DNA of 15,315 nucleotides from Candidatus Segatella albertsiae (lineage in GTDB: Bacteria > Bacteroidota > Bacteroidia > Bacteroidales > Bacteroidaceae), in the NCBI GenBank assembly GCA_002451555.1, contig DKCU01000059.1, forward strand, positions 215-15,529, read 5' to 3'. Made by a program: the position numbers and the translations under genes. Shown piece after piece: positions 7,352 to 14,677 of the stretch (position 1 is its first letter; each line of letters starts with the position of its first letter). The notes under the pieces were generated by a model. That model searched no databases, was not told where the DNA came from, and was given only the letters and a program-made list of their open reading frames with translations.

Positions 7352-7990
7352 TTAAAACCAATAGCCGAGGGATACTTGCCAAGTATTATTCCGACCTTTC
7401 ACCCATTTTGCATCATCGGAATAGTTCCTGCCTGTATCCATCTTACCCGACTTACCACATTCTATGTTATAATTCACAGAACCTTGCAAATGCTTAAGGA
7501 GAGTAACACCAGCACCAACATTTACACTGAAAGTTGCCTTTTTCAGAGAATAACTACTACCAGCATTCCATTTAAAGTCCTTGTCACCTACATTGATGCC
7601 CCACTGAGGACCAGCAAAGACAAAAACATTTGCCAAGCTACCTAACCCAACACCATATCTGATATTAATAGGAATATCTATATATTGCTGTTTGATAGTG
7701 GTTGTTCGCCCCAAATCCTCAGTAATCACATCGTCACTCCAACGCATCTTAGCTTCCTTTTGGTCATAAAGAGCAGCCGCATCAAAGCTTAAACCAATGA
7801 GAGGAACCGTCACTTTCACCATGGGTCCAAAGAAGAAACCTGCCTTATTGTCTGCTGCCCACATATCATCATTCAGTTTCAAACTACTGATATTCAAGCC
7901 ACCTTTTACACCAAGTTTTACCTGTGCATGAGCATTGGTCGCAAACAAGAGAGATGCGAGCAAAGGTAAAATTATCCATATTTTTTTCAT
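7352..7990 (-). CDS. Small outer membrane beta-barrel (porin family) protein
   Basis: This 212-residue protein has a clear signal peptide (MKKIW, then a hydrophobic core, cleavage after AHA at residue 22). The mature start QVKLGVKGGLNISSL is typical of the Bacteroidota OMP_b-brl_2 family, which also includes the T9SS protein PorT; this copy is not assigned to PorT. Alternating hydrophobic strands continue to a C-terminal QVSLGYWF ending in Phe, the usual barrel signal. The predicted size fits an 8-strand barrel. The gene follows porN by 87 bases on the same strand with no recognisable promoter between them, so it may be the last gene of the T9SS transcript. It has its own terminator. Its role is unknown; an accessory role in secretion is possible but only inferred from position. 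Confidence 0.82.
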   Translation of the reverse strand: MKKIWIILPLLASLLFATNAHAQVKLGVKGGLNISSLKLNDDMWAADNKAGFFFGPMVKVTVPLIGLSFDAAALYDQKEAKMRWSDDVITEDLGRTTTIKQQYIDIPINIRYGVGLGSLANVFVFAGPQWGINVGDKDFKWNAGSSYSLKKATFSVNVGAGVTLLKHLQGSVNYNIECGKSGKMDTGRNYSDDAKWVKGRNNTWQVSLGYWF

Positions 7991-8077
7991 ACCTCGTTTA
8001 TTGTAATGTTAATAATCTGTCTAATGCCTCATACATATAATGGATTCTATTTACATCGGTTCGGATAAGGCATACCT

Positions 8078-9130
8078 TTAGTGACGCTCACGGCGAACAG
8101 AAACTCTTGCCGCACTTGAACCAGAAGAACTTGTAGAACGCTGGCGACGGTTCTTCACGGACGAGCTAGAAGATTTGGTGTTCGAAGAACCTCTTCGATT
8201 CTTCTTCACCGCCTTGCCACCCTTCTTATCAGCATTGGCTATACTATCGAGAGAGTCCTTCTTAGCTTGATCTCCCCAAATATTTTTCTCGAAAGCAGCC
8301 AACTCTGCCTCAATCTTCTTCTGCTCCTTGCTCATGGCTGAGTCAGAAGGACAATATTGAGCCAAGGTCTTGCCCAACATATTGTTGGTCTTATAAATCT
8401 TACCCTTGTATTGGTTTCTTACGAAATAGTCATCCACGCTCATCACAGCAGCATTGTTCAGATTGCTGGTCATAATCTGTTGCTTGGCCAAAAAAGGAGC
8501 CAAGTCATCATACTTCACCCAGAAGAGTGGATATTTGTTTCCACCGTCGCCAAAGTCATCATCACGAGTCATGATAGGACAAACCGCCAACACCTTGGTA
8601 TGGAAGGTCGAAGTATGCTGGTCGAAATAGGAAGACTCCTTGATGTAATAGGACTTCACTTCCTTGGAAGGAATATCGCTATTATCAAGACGCATCCTAC
8701 CATTTGCATCCTTTTCATAATAGATATGATAGTTGTCCAAGAAAGCCTTGGGCTTCACGACATCCTCCTCATTGAAGCTCTCATTGCCATCCAACTTATA
8801 TTGATATGCCTTGATACGCCCAGACAACATCAACTTAAACATATAAGTGAAAAGATTCACCTGACTACCCAAAGGTTCCACAGGATAATACAATGGAGAA
8901 TTGGCATCCTCATTAAGGTCCAACTCACGATAGATGTCACGTCGCCACACCACATCCTCATCCATAGAAGCCGACGTAGGAAACATGATTTGTGCGCGAG
9001 TCGTAACGTTGTTGGCATTCGACTTTTGCCGAGCCTGCTGTTGAGCTTGGCGACGTGCCTCCGGTTGAGCAGAAAGCCCTACCGTAACACCCAAGAGCGC
9101 AATAGCCAATAATATCTTTTTCATCTTCAT
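8078..9130 (-). CDS. porN: T9SS periplasmic ring protein PorN/GldN
   Basis: PorN associates with the lipoprotein PorK to form the large ring on the periplasmic face of the outer membrane, in contact with the PorM shaft. The protein has 350 residues. A signal peptide (MKMKKILL..., cleavage near LSA-Q, residue 21) is followed by a Gln/Arg-rich stretch. The conserved GldN core then begins at about residue 55: DEDVVWRRDIYRELDLNE, NSPLYYPVEP, FDQHTSTFHTKVLAVCPI, YPLFWVKYDD and DDYFVRNQYKG. The last 50 or so residues are a basic Ser/Arg/Lys-rich low-complexity tail. Start choice: ATG 9130 gives MKMKK, and ATG 9124 would remove two residues only. It lies 86 bases downstream of porM, with a copy of the 7-bp-unit repeat between them. 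Confidence 0.94.
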   Translation of the reverse strand: MKMKKILLAIALLGVTVGLSAQPEARRQAQQQARQKSNANNVTTRAQIMFPTSASMDEDVVWRRDIYRELDLNEDANSPLYYPVEPLGSQVNLFTYMFKLMLSGRIKAYQYKLDGNESFNEEDVVKPKAFLDNYHIYYEKDANGRMRLDNSDIPSKEVKSYYIKESSYFDQHTSTFHTKVLAVCPIMTRDDDFGDGGNKYPLFWVKYDDLAPFLAKQQIMTSNLNNAAVMSVDDYFVRNQYKGKIYKTNNMLGKTLAQYCPSDSAMSKEQKKIEAELAAFEKNIWGDQAKKDSLDSIANADKKGGKAVKKNRRGSSNTKSSSSSVKNRRQRSTSSSGSSAARVSVRRERH

Positions 9131-9178
9131 TCCAATCTAATTAAAATCTATATATATGCAAGGAATTACCAAGCATTA

Positions 9179-9213
9179 GAATTCTTCACTCTTCGTTCTT
9201 CACTCTTCACTTA
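9179..9213 (-). repeat. Stop-codon-associated 7-bp-unit repeat, copy C
   Basis: It begins 3 bases after the porM stop codon. On the minus strand the units are AGTGAAG, AGTGAAG, AACGAAG and AGTGAAG, then AATTC. The 35 bases are identical to copy D at 10799-10833. Confidence 0.88.
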
Positions 9214-9216
9214 AAA

Positions 9217-10773
9217 TTATCTTACGATGACCTCCATGGCCGCAGATAGATTTCGAGTGATACCGTCAGGTCCCACGGCTTTGATATGAGAAATGTAGAA
9301 ACGTCGATTTCTCGACAAACGGCGGAATTCCTCACGCTGACGTTCCGAGAAGTTTGCCCCAGCCGAAGCCAAAGGAACCGCATTTCCCATATTGTCGAAG
9401 AAGACCGTCTCGAAGCCCAAGACCCTGAAAGGTATGTCAAGGAGACCATCATCTATAGCCGCATGGATTCCTGTCGCACTCATGAGCGATGCCTTTGGCA
9501 AAGCCCCTCCACGATAACGATTCGTGCCAAGAGCCAAATAAGCCGTAGGATCAGGAAGTTTTCTCACATGGAACACAAATGGAGGCATCGTGCGTGTCTG
9601 TCCCTTGTCTCGGGCGGTCACATGGATGGTCACATCCTTTCCCACCGCAGAAGGAACCGCCACAAAGTGACCATTTCCCTTAGCCACAAAAGAGCCACCC
9701 GTCATAGAGGCTGACACCGCATTGGCAGGTACTCCAGGCACACTGATGCTGATAGGATTCTGATAACCCGCATAGAGCACGTTCATCATATCCGCAGCAA
9801 CCGTTGCGGTGTTAGGAGCAGGAATCACACTGTATTTCTGAATGAAATTACGGCGCAAGACATCACCCTTTGTATTGCGCATCAAGATGTATCCGCCGAA
9901 TTGATGCTCGCCGACACCACCAGCCGTAAACGAATATTGTCCATGAGGTGAGTTCACTCTCATTCCATTGACATAAATTTCTGGTTGCTGGGTAGTATCC
10001 ACTGCAGCCATCACAATGTTAGCACTGAATCGCTCACCTGGATAAAGCGTTGTTTTCTCAGGAATCACAAAAGCGTCCAATTTGTTAACACGAATATCTT
10101 TCATGTCTATGTTGGAAACCAAGGTATGAAGCACCTCCCCCTCCGCATATCGAACATCACTTTGAAGCTTTGACAACAAGGTGATTGCCGCAGCAACAGG
10201 CATATTCTCAAACATATATTCCTGCCAATTCTTTCCTAACGTCTTGGTATTTTTTGGCACGGATGTAGAAAGGTTGCTAGCAATGATTTTCTTCTGATGT
10301 TCGTCTGTCACCATGGTCAGGATTCGCTCCCGATAGCTATTGATGGCATCATAAAGTTTCTTTCCTTTGCCAGAACCTGGAGCCAACATGACTATGCCAG
10401 CAGCTTCCAAGTTATCCTTATTTTCCACATTTTTGACATCACCGTTCTTGCCATCCGCTTCTCTTACGATAGCTTCCTTGAGCTGTTGTGCAAAATTATA
10501 GAGCGAATCGCTCATGTTCTTCACGGATGTAGCCTTCTCAAACCATTCTTTCACCTTGGCGGGATTCTGTTTCATCTGATTGGAAAAATCCCCATAAAGC
10601 GAGGCATTCTCCGCTGAAGAATTTGCCGTTGTACGATTCAGGCTTTCTTCGACAATAGAGAATCCGTTGAGCACTTCGGTTGAAATGTTCAATGCCAACA
10701 TTGCCATCAAGACGACATACATCAAATTGATCATCTTTTGGCGTGGAGATACGGGTCTTTTCTTGATTGCCAT
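9217..10773 (-). CDS. porM: T9SS motor shaft protein PorM/GldM
   Basis: PorM is an inner membrane protein with one transmembrane helix and a long periplasmic shaft. With PorL it forms the motor that converts proton flow into rotation and drives secretion through the outer membrane. The 518 residues match the usual GldM length. The N-terminus MAIKKRPVSPRQKMINLMY is the family signature. One helix follows (about 15-36), ending in LNISTEVLNGF with the conserved intramembrane-edge Glu at 33. The periplasmic part holds a helical domain (about 40-220) and beta-rich domains (about 225-518) including FVIPEKTTLYPGERFSANIV and the later IHVTARD segment. The start lies 46 bases after the porL stop, and porN follows. 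Identification is firm from the N-terminus and the gene order. Confidence 0.96.
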   Translation of the reverse strand: MAIKKRPVSPRQKMINLMYVVLMAMLALNISTEVLNGFSIVEESLNRTTANSSAENASLYGDFSNQMKQNPAKVKEWFEKATSVKNMSDSLYNFAQQLKEAIVREADGKNGDVKNVENKDNLEAAGIVMLAPGSGKGKKLYDAINSYRERILTMVTDEHQKKIIASNLSTSVPKNTKTLGKNWQEYMFENMPVAAAITLLSKLQSDVRYAEGEVLHTLVSNIDMKDIRVNKLDAFVIPEKTTLYPGERFSANIVMAAVDTTQQPEIYVNGMRVNSPHGQYSFTAGGVGEHQFGGYILMRNTKGDVLRRNFIQKYSVIPAPNTATVAADMMNVLYAGYQNPISISVPGVPANAVSASMTGGSFVAKGNGHFVAVPSAVGKDVTIHVTARDKGQTRTMPPFVFHVRKLPDPTAYLALGTNRYRGGALPKASLMSATGIHAAIDDGLLDIPFRVLGFETVFFDNMGNAVPLASAGANFSERQREEFRRLSRNRRFYISHIKAVGPDGITRNLSAAMEVIVR

Positions 10774-10798
10774 TTATTTAATATTACTTAATTCTTTT

Positions 10799-10833
10799 GA
10801 ATTCTTCACTCTTCGTTCTTCACTCTTCACTTA
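10799..10833 (-). repeat. Stop-codon-associated 7-bp-unit repeat, copy D, overlapping the porL 3' end
   Basis: This is the same 35-base sequence as copy C. The first units supply the last codons of porL (VSEE) and its TGA stop at 10822-10820; the rest fills the gap before porM. Confidence 0.88.
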
Positions 10834-11605
10834 CATGAGGCGCAGCTGCTCTCATGTTGACGGTCATCGCCTCAATCATACGAGTATAGATCTTGTTGAG
10901 TTGCTCGATTTGCTGAGCCATCTTACGACTCTGTTCATTGATTTGGTCGATGGTACCAATCTGTTGGCTAGCTCCCTTCAACTGCATCTCATAGACCTTG
11001 CTGATACCTGTCAAAGTACGATTCAAGTTCTCCATTTCCTCGCTGTCACGAGTCAATCGAGCACTCTGTTCATTTACCTTCTCCAAGGTCTCAACAAGTT
11101 TTTTCAATTCATCAACATAGTTACTCTGCGCCTCTGCCATTTCTGGACTCACATTCGCTGAAGTTACAGTTGAAGCTACGGAAGTTCCGTCAAAAGAAAT
11201 CGGTTGAGCGACAACAACAGATTGACCTCCAGCAACGGGACTTTCTACACCGACAGATTGACCAGACACTGGTTGTTGAACAGGAATGGCTTCACCCCTC
11301 TCATTGTATGTAACTTTTCCAGTCTCCAAGTATTCCTCAGTCACATGCGTAGGAATATCACGTCCATCAGCAGTCTTGTCGAATGGACGGTCGAAGGCTG
11401 ACAAGAAAAACACAAAGACCTCCGTTCCCATACCCAAGAACAACATCAAGTTGGCACCAGGCAAGTGAGTCAACTTAAAGAGGGTACCCAAGATTACGAT
11501 AGAGGCACCCCAACTATAAGCATAGTTAAGGAATGTCTGGCCAGGCACGCTATCCATCCACTTTTGCAGACGATAAACGATATTAAACTTACTATATTCG
11601 CCCAT
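10820..11605 (-). CDS. porL: T9SS motor protein PorL/GldL
   Basis: PorL is the inner membrane, proton-conducting part of the T9SS motor; five copies surround two PorM helices in the known structures. From ATG 11605 the protein has 261 residues and starts MGEYSKFNIVYRLQKWMDSVPG. Two membrane helices are visible: about 26-45 and about 51-71. The second carries Glu62 in GMGTEVFVF, matching the conserved Glu needed for motor function; Lys44 lies in the first helix. A Val/Gln/Ser-rich linker (about 107-137) leads to a cytoplasmic coiled coil (about 150-250). The frame can be extended to GTG 11701, but that would overlap porK and lacks family support. The gap after porK is 28 bases. The C-terminus (APHVSEE) is encoded by an intergenic-type repeat. 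Confidence 0.94.
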   Translation of the reverse strand: MGEYSKFNIVYRLQKWMDSVPGQTFLNYAYSWGASIVILGTLFKLTHLPGANLMLFLGMGTEVFVFFLSAFDRPFDKTADGRDIPTHVTEEYLETGKVTYNERGEAIPVQQPVSGQSVGVESPVAGGQSVVVAQPISFDGTSVASTVTSANVSPEMAEAQSNYVDELKKLVETLEKVNEQSARLTRDSEEMENLNRTLTGISKVYEMQLKGASQQIGTIDQINEQSRKMAQQIEQLNKIYTRMIEAMTVNMRAAAPHVSEE

Positions 11606-11633
11606 GATAATTATCTTCTTATTAATCTTACTG

Positions 11634-13100
11634 TTATTTTCTTCCCTTATATTTAGTTGGTTTCTGTTTAGTGCTAGATGTAGTAGCCAAGCTACGCACA
11701 CAACGGAATCCTATATACGAACGAGGTTGGTTTTGATATTCCCAAGAGCGCCATGCCGAGCGGATAAAAGACTCTGGGTCTTTCCAAGAGCCACCTCTCA
11801 CACTCTTTTTCTTCAAGCGATAAGGGTCTTCCTTGGCAGCATTATAAGTCAAAGTAGGGTTCAAGTCGTTCATGGCATCGACACCCGCCTCTGTGTAAAT
11901 CGTACTTGTCCACTCCGCCACATTGCCCGCCATATCGTAGAGCCCATTCGAGTTAGGAGAATAAATGCCCACACGACTGGTTATCAAGTTGCCATCCTTC
12001 GTATAGTTACCTCTGTCAGGCTTGAAGTTGGCATAAAAGCATCCATCCCCATTCTTCACATCCTTGTTTTCCCAAGGGAACTCATTCTGTTCCTTTCCAC
12101 GAGCAGCATACTCCCACTCAGCCTCGGTCGGCAAACGATAACGTTGCACGAAACGAGCCTCAGGGCCAAGACCTTTCAAAAGATAATCTGTACGCCAAGC
12201 ACAGAAAGCATTCGCTTGCTCCCAGGTAACACCTACCACTGGATAGTCATTGTAAGCAGGATTGCTAAAGTAACTTCTCAAGTAAGTCTCGTTGTCTGAG
12301 TTTTTAAAATCATTGACCCAACAAGTTGTGTCTGGATATACATTGACAATATAAGTATTCAAGAAATCCCATGGTCCACTCAAAGGACGGTTAATCGTCT
12401 CCGAAACGATTCTTCCCTCGTCATCGACGTAGGCAGTATCTTTGGAAATCATGACCACCTCATTAGGATCAACGACAACATCAGTATTAAGATTACGCTC
12501 CGATGCGTTCAGGCGATTGCGGCGAAGGGCTGCGGTTGTATAGTCGTAAATCTCATACTTATAATTAAGTTGTTTCCAATCAATGAGCTTTTCACCAGTC
12601 ACAGGATTTCTAGTATAAAGACTTTCTATGGCTCGTTGCTCATCTTCATTGGGTTTTCTTGGAAGGCTTTTCTTCCAATTGACATGAGGAGTCACCGGAT
12701 CGCCATTTTTATCTTCTGTAATCATATAAGTCTCATCACCGCCATAAGCGGGGTCAGCCAAGCGAGTACGGAGGATGGAATCCCTCACATAAGCCACAAA
12801 CTGCTTGTACTCCGAGTTGGTGATTTCGGTATCATCCATCCAGAAGCCATCGACAGAGATTTCCTTGACAGGAGTTTTTTCACCCCATAATGAATCTTGT
12901 TTTTCCAAGCCCATCTTCAAAAAGCCACGGTTCACCTTAACCATGCCGTAAGGAGATGGCTCTGTAAAACCTTTGCTGCTTACACCGACCACCTCACCGC
13001 CTCTTCCAGCCATGGAGGTAGATTTCGCGCCAAAACATCCTGTCAATGTAACGAGCACGAAAGCCGAGCAAACCAATATGATATTCCTTTTCATCTTCAT
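11634..13100 (-). CDS. porK: T9SS ring lipoprotein PorK/GldK
   Basis: PorK is an outer membrane lipoprotein with a formylglycine-generating-enzyme (FGE/sulfatase-modifying) fold; it forms the periplasmic ring with PorN. The protein has 488 residues. A lipoprotein signal ends in the lipobox LTGC with Cys22 as the lipidated residue. FGE-type motifs follow: GFWMDDTEITNSEYKQF, YPVVGVTWEQANAFCAWR, YRLPTEAEWEYAARG (about 318-332), LYDMAGNVAEWTS, VRGGSWKD and IGFRCVRS near the C-terminus. Members of this family in T9SS are structural, not sulfatase activators. ATG 13100 gives MKMKR; ATG 13094 would also keep the signal. It is the second gene of the porPKLMN order and is separated from porP by 82 bases. 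Confidence 0.95.
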   Translation of the reverse strand: MKMKRNIILVCSAFVLVTLTGCFGAKSTSMAGRGGEVVGVSSKGFTEPSPYGMVKVNRGFLKMGLEKQDSLWGEKTPVKEISVDGFWMDDTEITNSEYKQFVAYVRDSILRTRLADPAYGGDETYMITEDKNGDPVTPHVNWKKSLPRKPNEDEQRAIESLYTRNPVTGEKLIDWKQLNYKYEIYDYTTAALRRNRLNASERNLNTDVVVDPNEVVMISKDTAYVDDEGRIVSETINRPLSGPWDFLNTYIVNVYPDTTCWVNDFKNSDNETYLRSYFSNPAYNDYPVVGVTWEQANAFCAWRTDYLLKGLGPEARFVQRYRLPTEAEWEYAARGKEQNEFPWENKDVKNGDGCFYANFKPDRGNYTKDGNLITSRVGIYSPNSNGLYDMAGNVAEWTSTIYTEAGVDAMNDLNPTLTYNAAKEDPYRLKKKSVRGGSWKDPESFIRSAWRSWEYQNQPRSYIGFRCVRSLATTSSTKQKPTKYKGRK

Positions 13101-13134
13101 ATCTATTCTATGTCCTTTCGTATTTTTACCTTTA

Positions 13135-13177
13135 AACTTATGATAAGTTATATTATATTTTATATTATAAGTTATAT
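13135..13177. promoter_or_regulatory. AT-rich dyad and direct repeat between porP and porK
   Basis: AACTTAT (13135-13141) and ATAAGTT (13143-13149) form a 7-bp inverted repeat around one base. ATAAGTTATAT occurs twice, at 13143-13153 and 13167-13177, 24 bases apart. The stretch between is almost pure A/T. It lies 35-77 bases upstream of the porK ATG and could be an operator or an internal promoter region; this is inferred only from symmetry and place. Confidence 0.35.
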
Positions 13178-13182
13178 CCTGT

Positions 13183-14121
13183 TTATAGGATTCTTACACT
13201 TTTATGTTTATTCCTTCCCTTTTTCACGAGATTGATGTCTGTTTGATATCCAACGAAGATTTCATGGCTTCCATTGCCAGGATTAATGGCGGAAGTATAT
13301 AGTTCATAACTATACCCAAGCACCACCCCATGAAACATACCTCCAAGCAAGAATGTAACAGAATTTGTCGGGCTATAAGACACGCCCCCATACATCAGCT
13401 TTTTCTCGTGATGATACATCAAGCGGCAAGAGACATCACCTCTCCAAGTCGTACCATCATATCTGACAAGCGTTGAAGGCTTTATAGTCAAAAACGGATT
13501 TCTCAACTTAATATTGTATCCACCCGTCAAATAATAAGTTGCATCTATCTGCATTTCATTGGTTTCACCTAATTCTATCTTCGGTGAATTGAGATGCTGA
13601 CCAGAAAGACCTACATACCATGAGCCATGGATATAGTAAAGTCCAAAACCTAAGTCAAGACCACTTCCATCTATCTTGGATGTGGAAAAAGCAGGGTCGT
13701 TGGACTCTCCTAAATCGACTTTGCTACCATCGAAACTTTCACTTAGGAATCCAGCTTGAATACCAGCACTCAGCATTCCTTTAAACAATCGTTTTTGGAA
13801 AGCATATTGCACGGCTAACTTTTGATGAGTAAACAGACCGATTTGGTCATTCATGAACTGCACACCTACGCCATGGTAATTTTTGAGGGCATAGAACGGC
13901 ATGTCCGCCGCAGCATACATCGTACGAGGATTATGCTCGAACCCTGCCATATCGAGCGCATAGGCCACATTGACATTGACTTTAGCTTGTTTTCCTACAG
14001 AACCCGGATTAAAAGACGGTTCCATATCAAAATAATGGCTAAAAGAAGGATCATACTGAGCATAACAAGCGGTTATGCCCAATAACACAAACATGGTCAA
14101 TATCTGAATTCTCTTAAACAC
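13183..14121 (-). CDS. porP: T9SS outer membrane protein PorP/SprF family
   Basis: PorP is an outer membrane barrel that works with the PorK/PorN ring and with the secreted-protein surface machinery. From GTG 14121 it has 312 residues. The mature N-terminus QYDPSFSHYFDMEPSFNPGSVG is the hallmark of the PorP/SprF family. It is followed by barrel strands such as YHGVGVQFMNDQIGLFTHQKLAVQYAF and FLSESFDGSKVDLGESNDPAF. I chose GTG 14121 because it gives a normal signal peptide: MFKR, a hydrophobic stretch, then the mature QYDPS start. The longer frame from ATG 14208 adds 29 residues, including a hydrophobic run, and begins only a few bases after a terminator hairpin. Cys19 in ITAC resembles a lipobox. 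The gene is first in the porPKLMN order. Confidence 0.92.
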   Translation of the reverse strand: MFKRIQILTMFVLLGITACYAQYDPSFSHYFDMEPSFNPGSVGKQAKVNVNVAYALDMAGFEHNPRTMYAAADMPFYALKNYHGVGVQFMNDQIGLFTHQKLAVQYAFQKRLFKGMLSAGIQAGFLSESFDGSKVDLGESNDPAFSTSKIDGSGLDLGFGLYYIHGSWYVGLSGQHLNSPKIELGETNEMQIDATYYLTGGYNIKLRNPFLTIKPSTLVRYDGTTWRGDVSCRLMYHHEKKLMYGGVSYSPTNSVTFLLGGMFHGVVLGYSYELYTSAINPGNGSHEIFVGYQTDINLVKKGRNKHKSVRIL

Positions 14122-14210
14122 AAGAATAGAACGTATATTCTTAAGAAATATTGTATCACAAGAAAAAGAATGATAAATTATAACTATTACACACAAGAAA
14201 ATAGTCATTT

Positions 14211-14255
14211 AAGAAAAGCCATATAGGAGTTTCCAAAAGAAATCACCTATATGGC
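14211..14255 (-). terminator. Intrinsic terminator of the DUF2795 gene
   Basis: GCCATATAGG (14255 to 14246) pairs perfectly with CCTATATGGC (14227 to 14218). The stem continues after a small internal loop with GAAA/TTTC pairing, and TTTTCTT follows on the minus strand. It lies 43 bases after the stop codon at 14299 and separates this gene from porP. Confidence 0.82.
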
Positions 14256-14298
14256 ACATTAACAGTATCTTGTACTGATTTACTCTTTAGATAGACGA

Positions 14299-14520
14299 TT
14301 AGTACTCGTCATCATTCCATAAGAAGTCATCCTTTGATGGATAATCAGGCCAGATGTCCTCGATACTCTCGTAAACATCACCCTCATCTTCTATCTCCTG
14401 CAAATTCTCTAGTACTTCTAGAGGAGCACCTGAGCGAGTTGCATAGTCAATCAACTCCTCTTTAGTTGCAGGCCATGGTGCATCTTCCAGCTTTGAAGCT
14501 AATTCAAGTGTCCAATACAT
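14299..14520 (-). CDS. DUF2795-type small protein
   Basis: This is a 73-residue acidic protein with no signal peptide or membrane segment, so it should be cytoplasmic. The central part PWPATKEELIDYATRSGAPLEV with LENLQEIEDEGDVYESIEDI matches the DUF2795 pattern (a short helical domain with PATKxELxxxAxxxGA). The family has no known function. The tail is very acidic and aromatic (DIWPDYPSKDDFLWNDDEY). The gene stands alone: it has a -7 box 34 bases before its ATG and a strong terminator after its stop. This isolated, well-delimited arrangement suggests steady independent expression. Family assignment is from memory of the motif. Confidence 0.85.
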   Translation of the reverse strand: MYWTLELASKLEDAPWPATKEELIDYATRSGAPLEVLENLQEIEDEGDVYESIEDIWPDYPSKDDFLWNDDEY

Positions 14521-14554
14521 AGCTTAATTATTTAACGGTTTATTAATTTGCGTG

Positions 14555-14562
14555 CAAAAGTA
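14555..14562 (-). promoter_or_regulatory. -7 box of the DUF2795 gene promoter
   Basis: The minus strand reads TACTTTTG, a perfect TAnnTTTG match, 34 bases before the ATG at 14520. This is the same -7-to-ATG distance as for gltX. No clear -33 element is seen. Confidence 0.55.
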
Positions 14563-14677
14563 ATACTTTTATTTGTATTTACGTACTTTTTAGTCAACTA
14601 TTTTTAGACGAAACTTAAAATTTATCTTAAAAAGTTAGTAAGCTACGAAAAATATGGTAAGATACACACATTACATA

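Noticed and set aside
6758..7645. Plus-strand open frame of 295 codons
   Set aside because: It spans the priA 5' end, the terminator/promoter region and part of the barrel gene, and its protein is low-complexity and basic with no domain.
9131..9178. Internal promoter for porN (TAGATTTT)
   Set aside because: It misses the conserved final G of the -7 box and has no -33 element at the right distance.
11606..11701. Extended start of porL at GTG 11701
   Set aside because: It would overlap the end of porK, and the family N-terminus MGEYSKFN starts at ATG 11605 with a normal 28-base gap.
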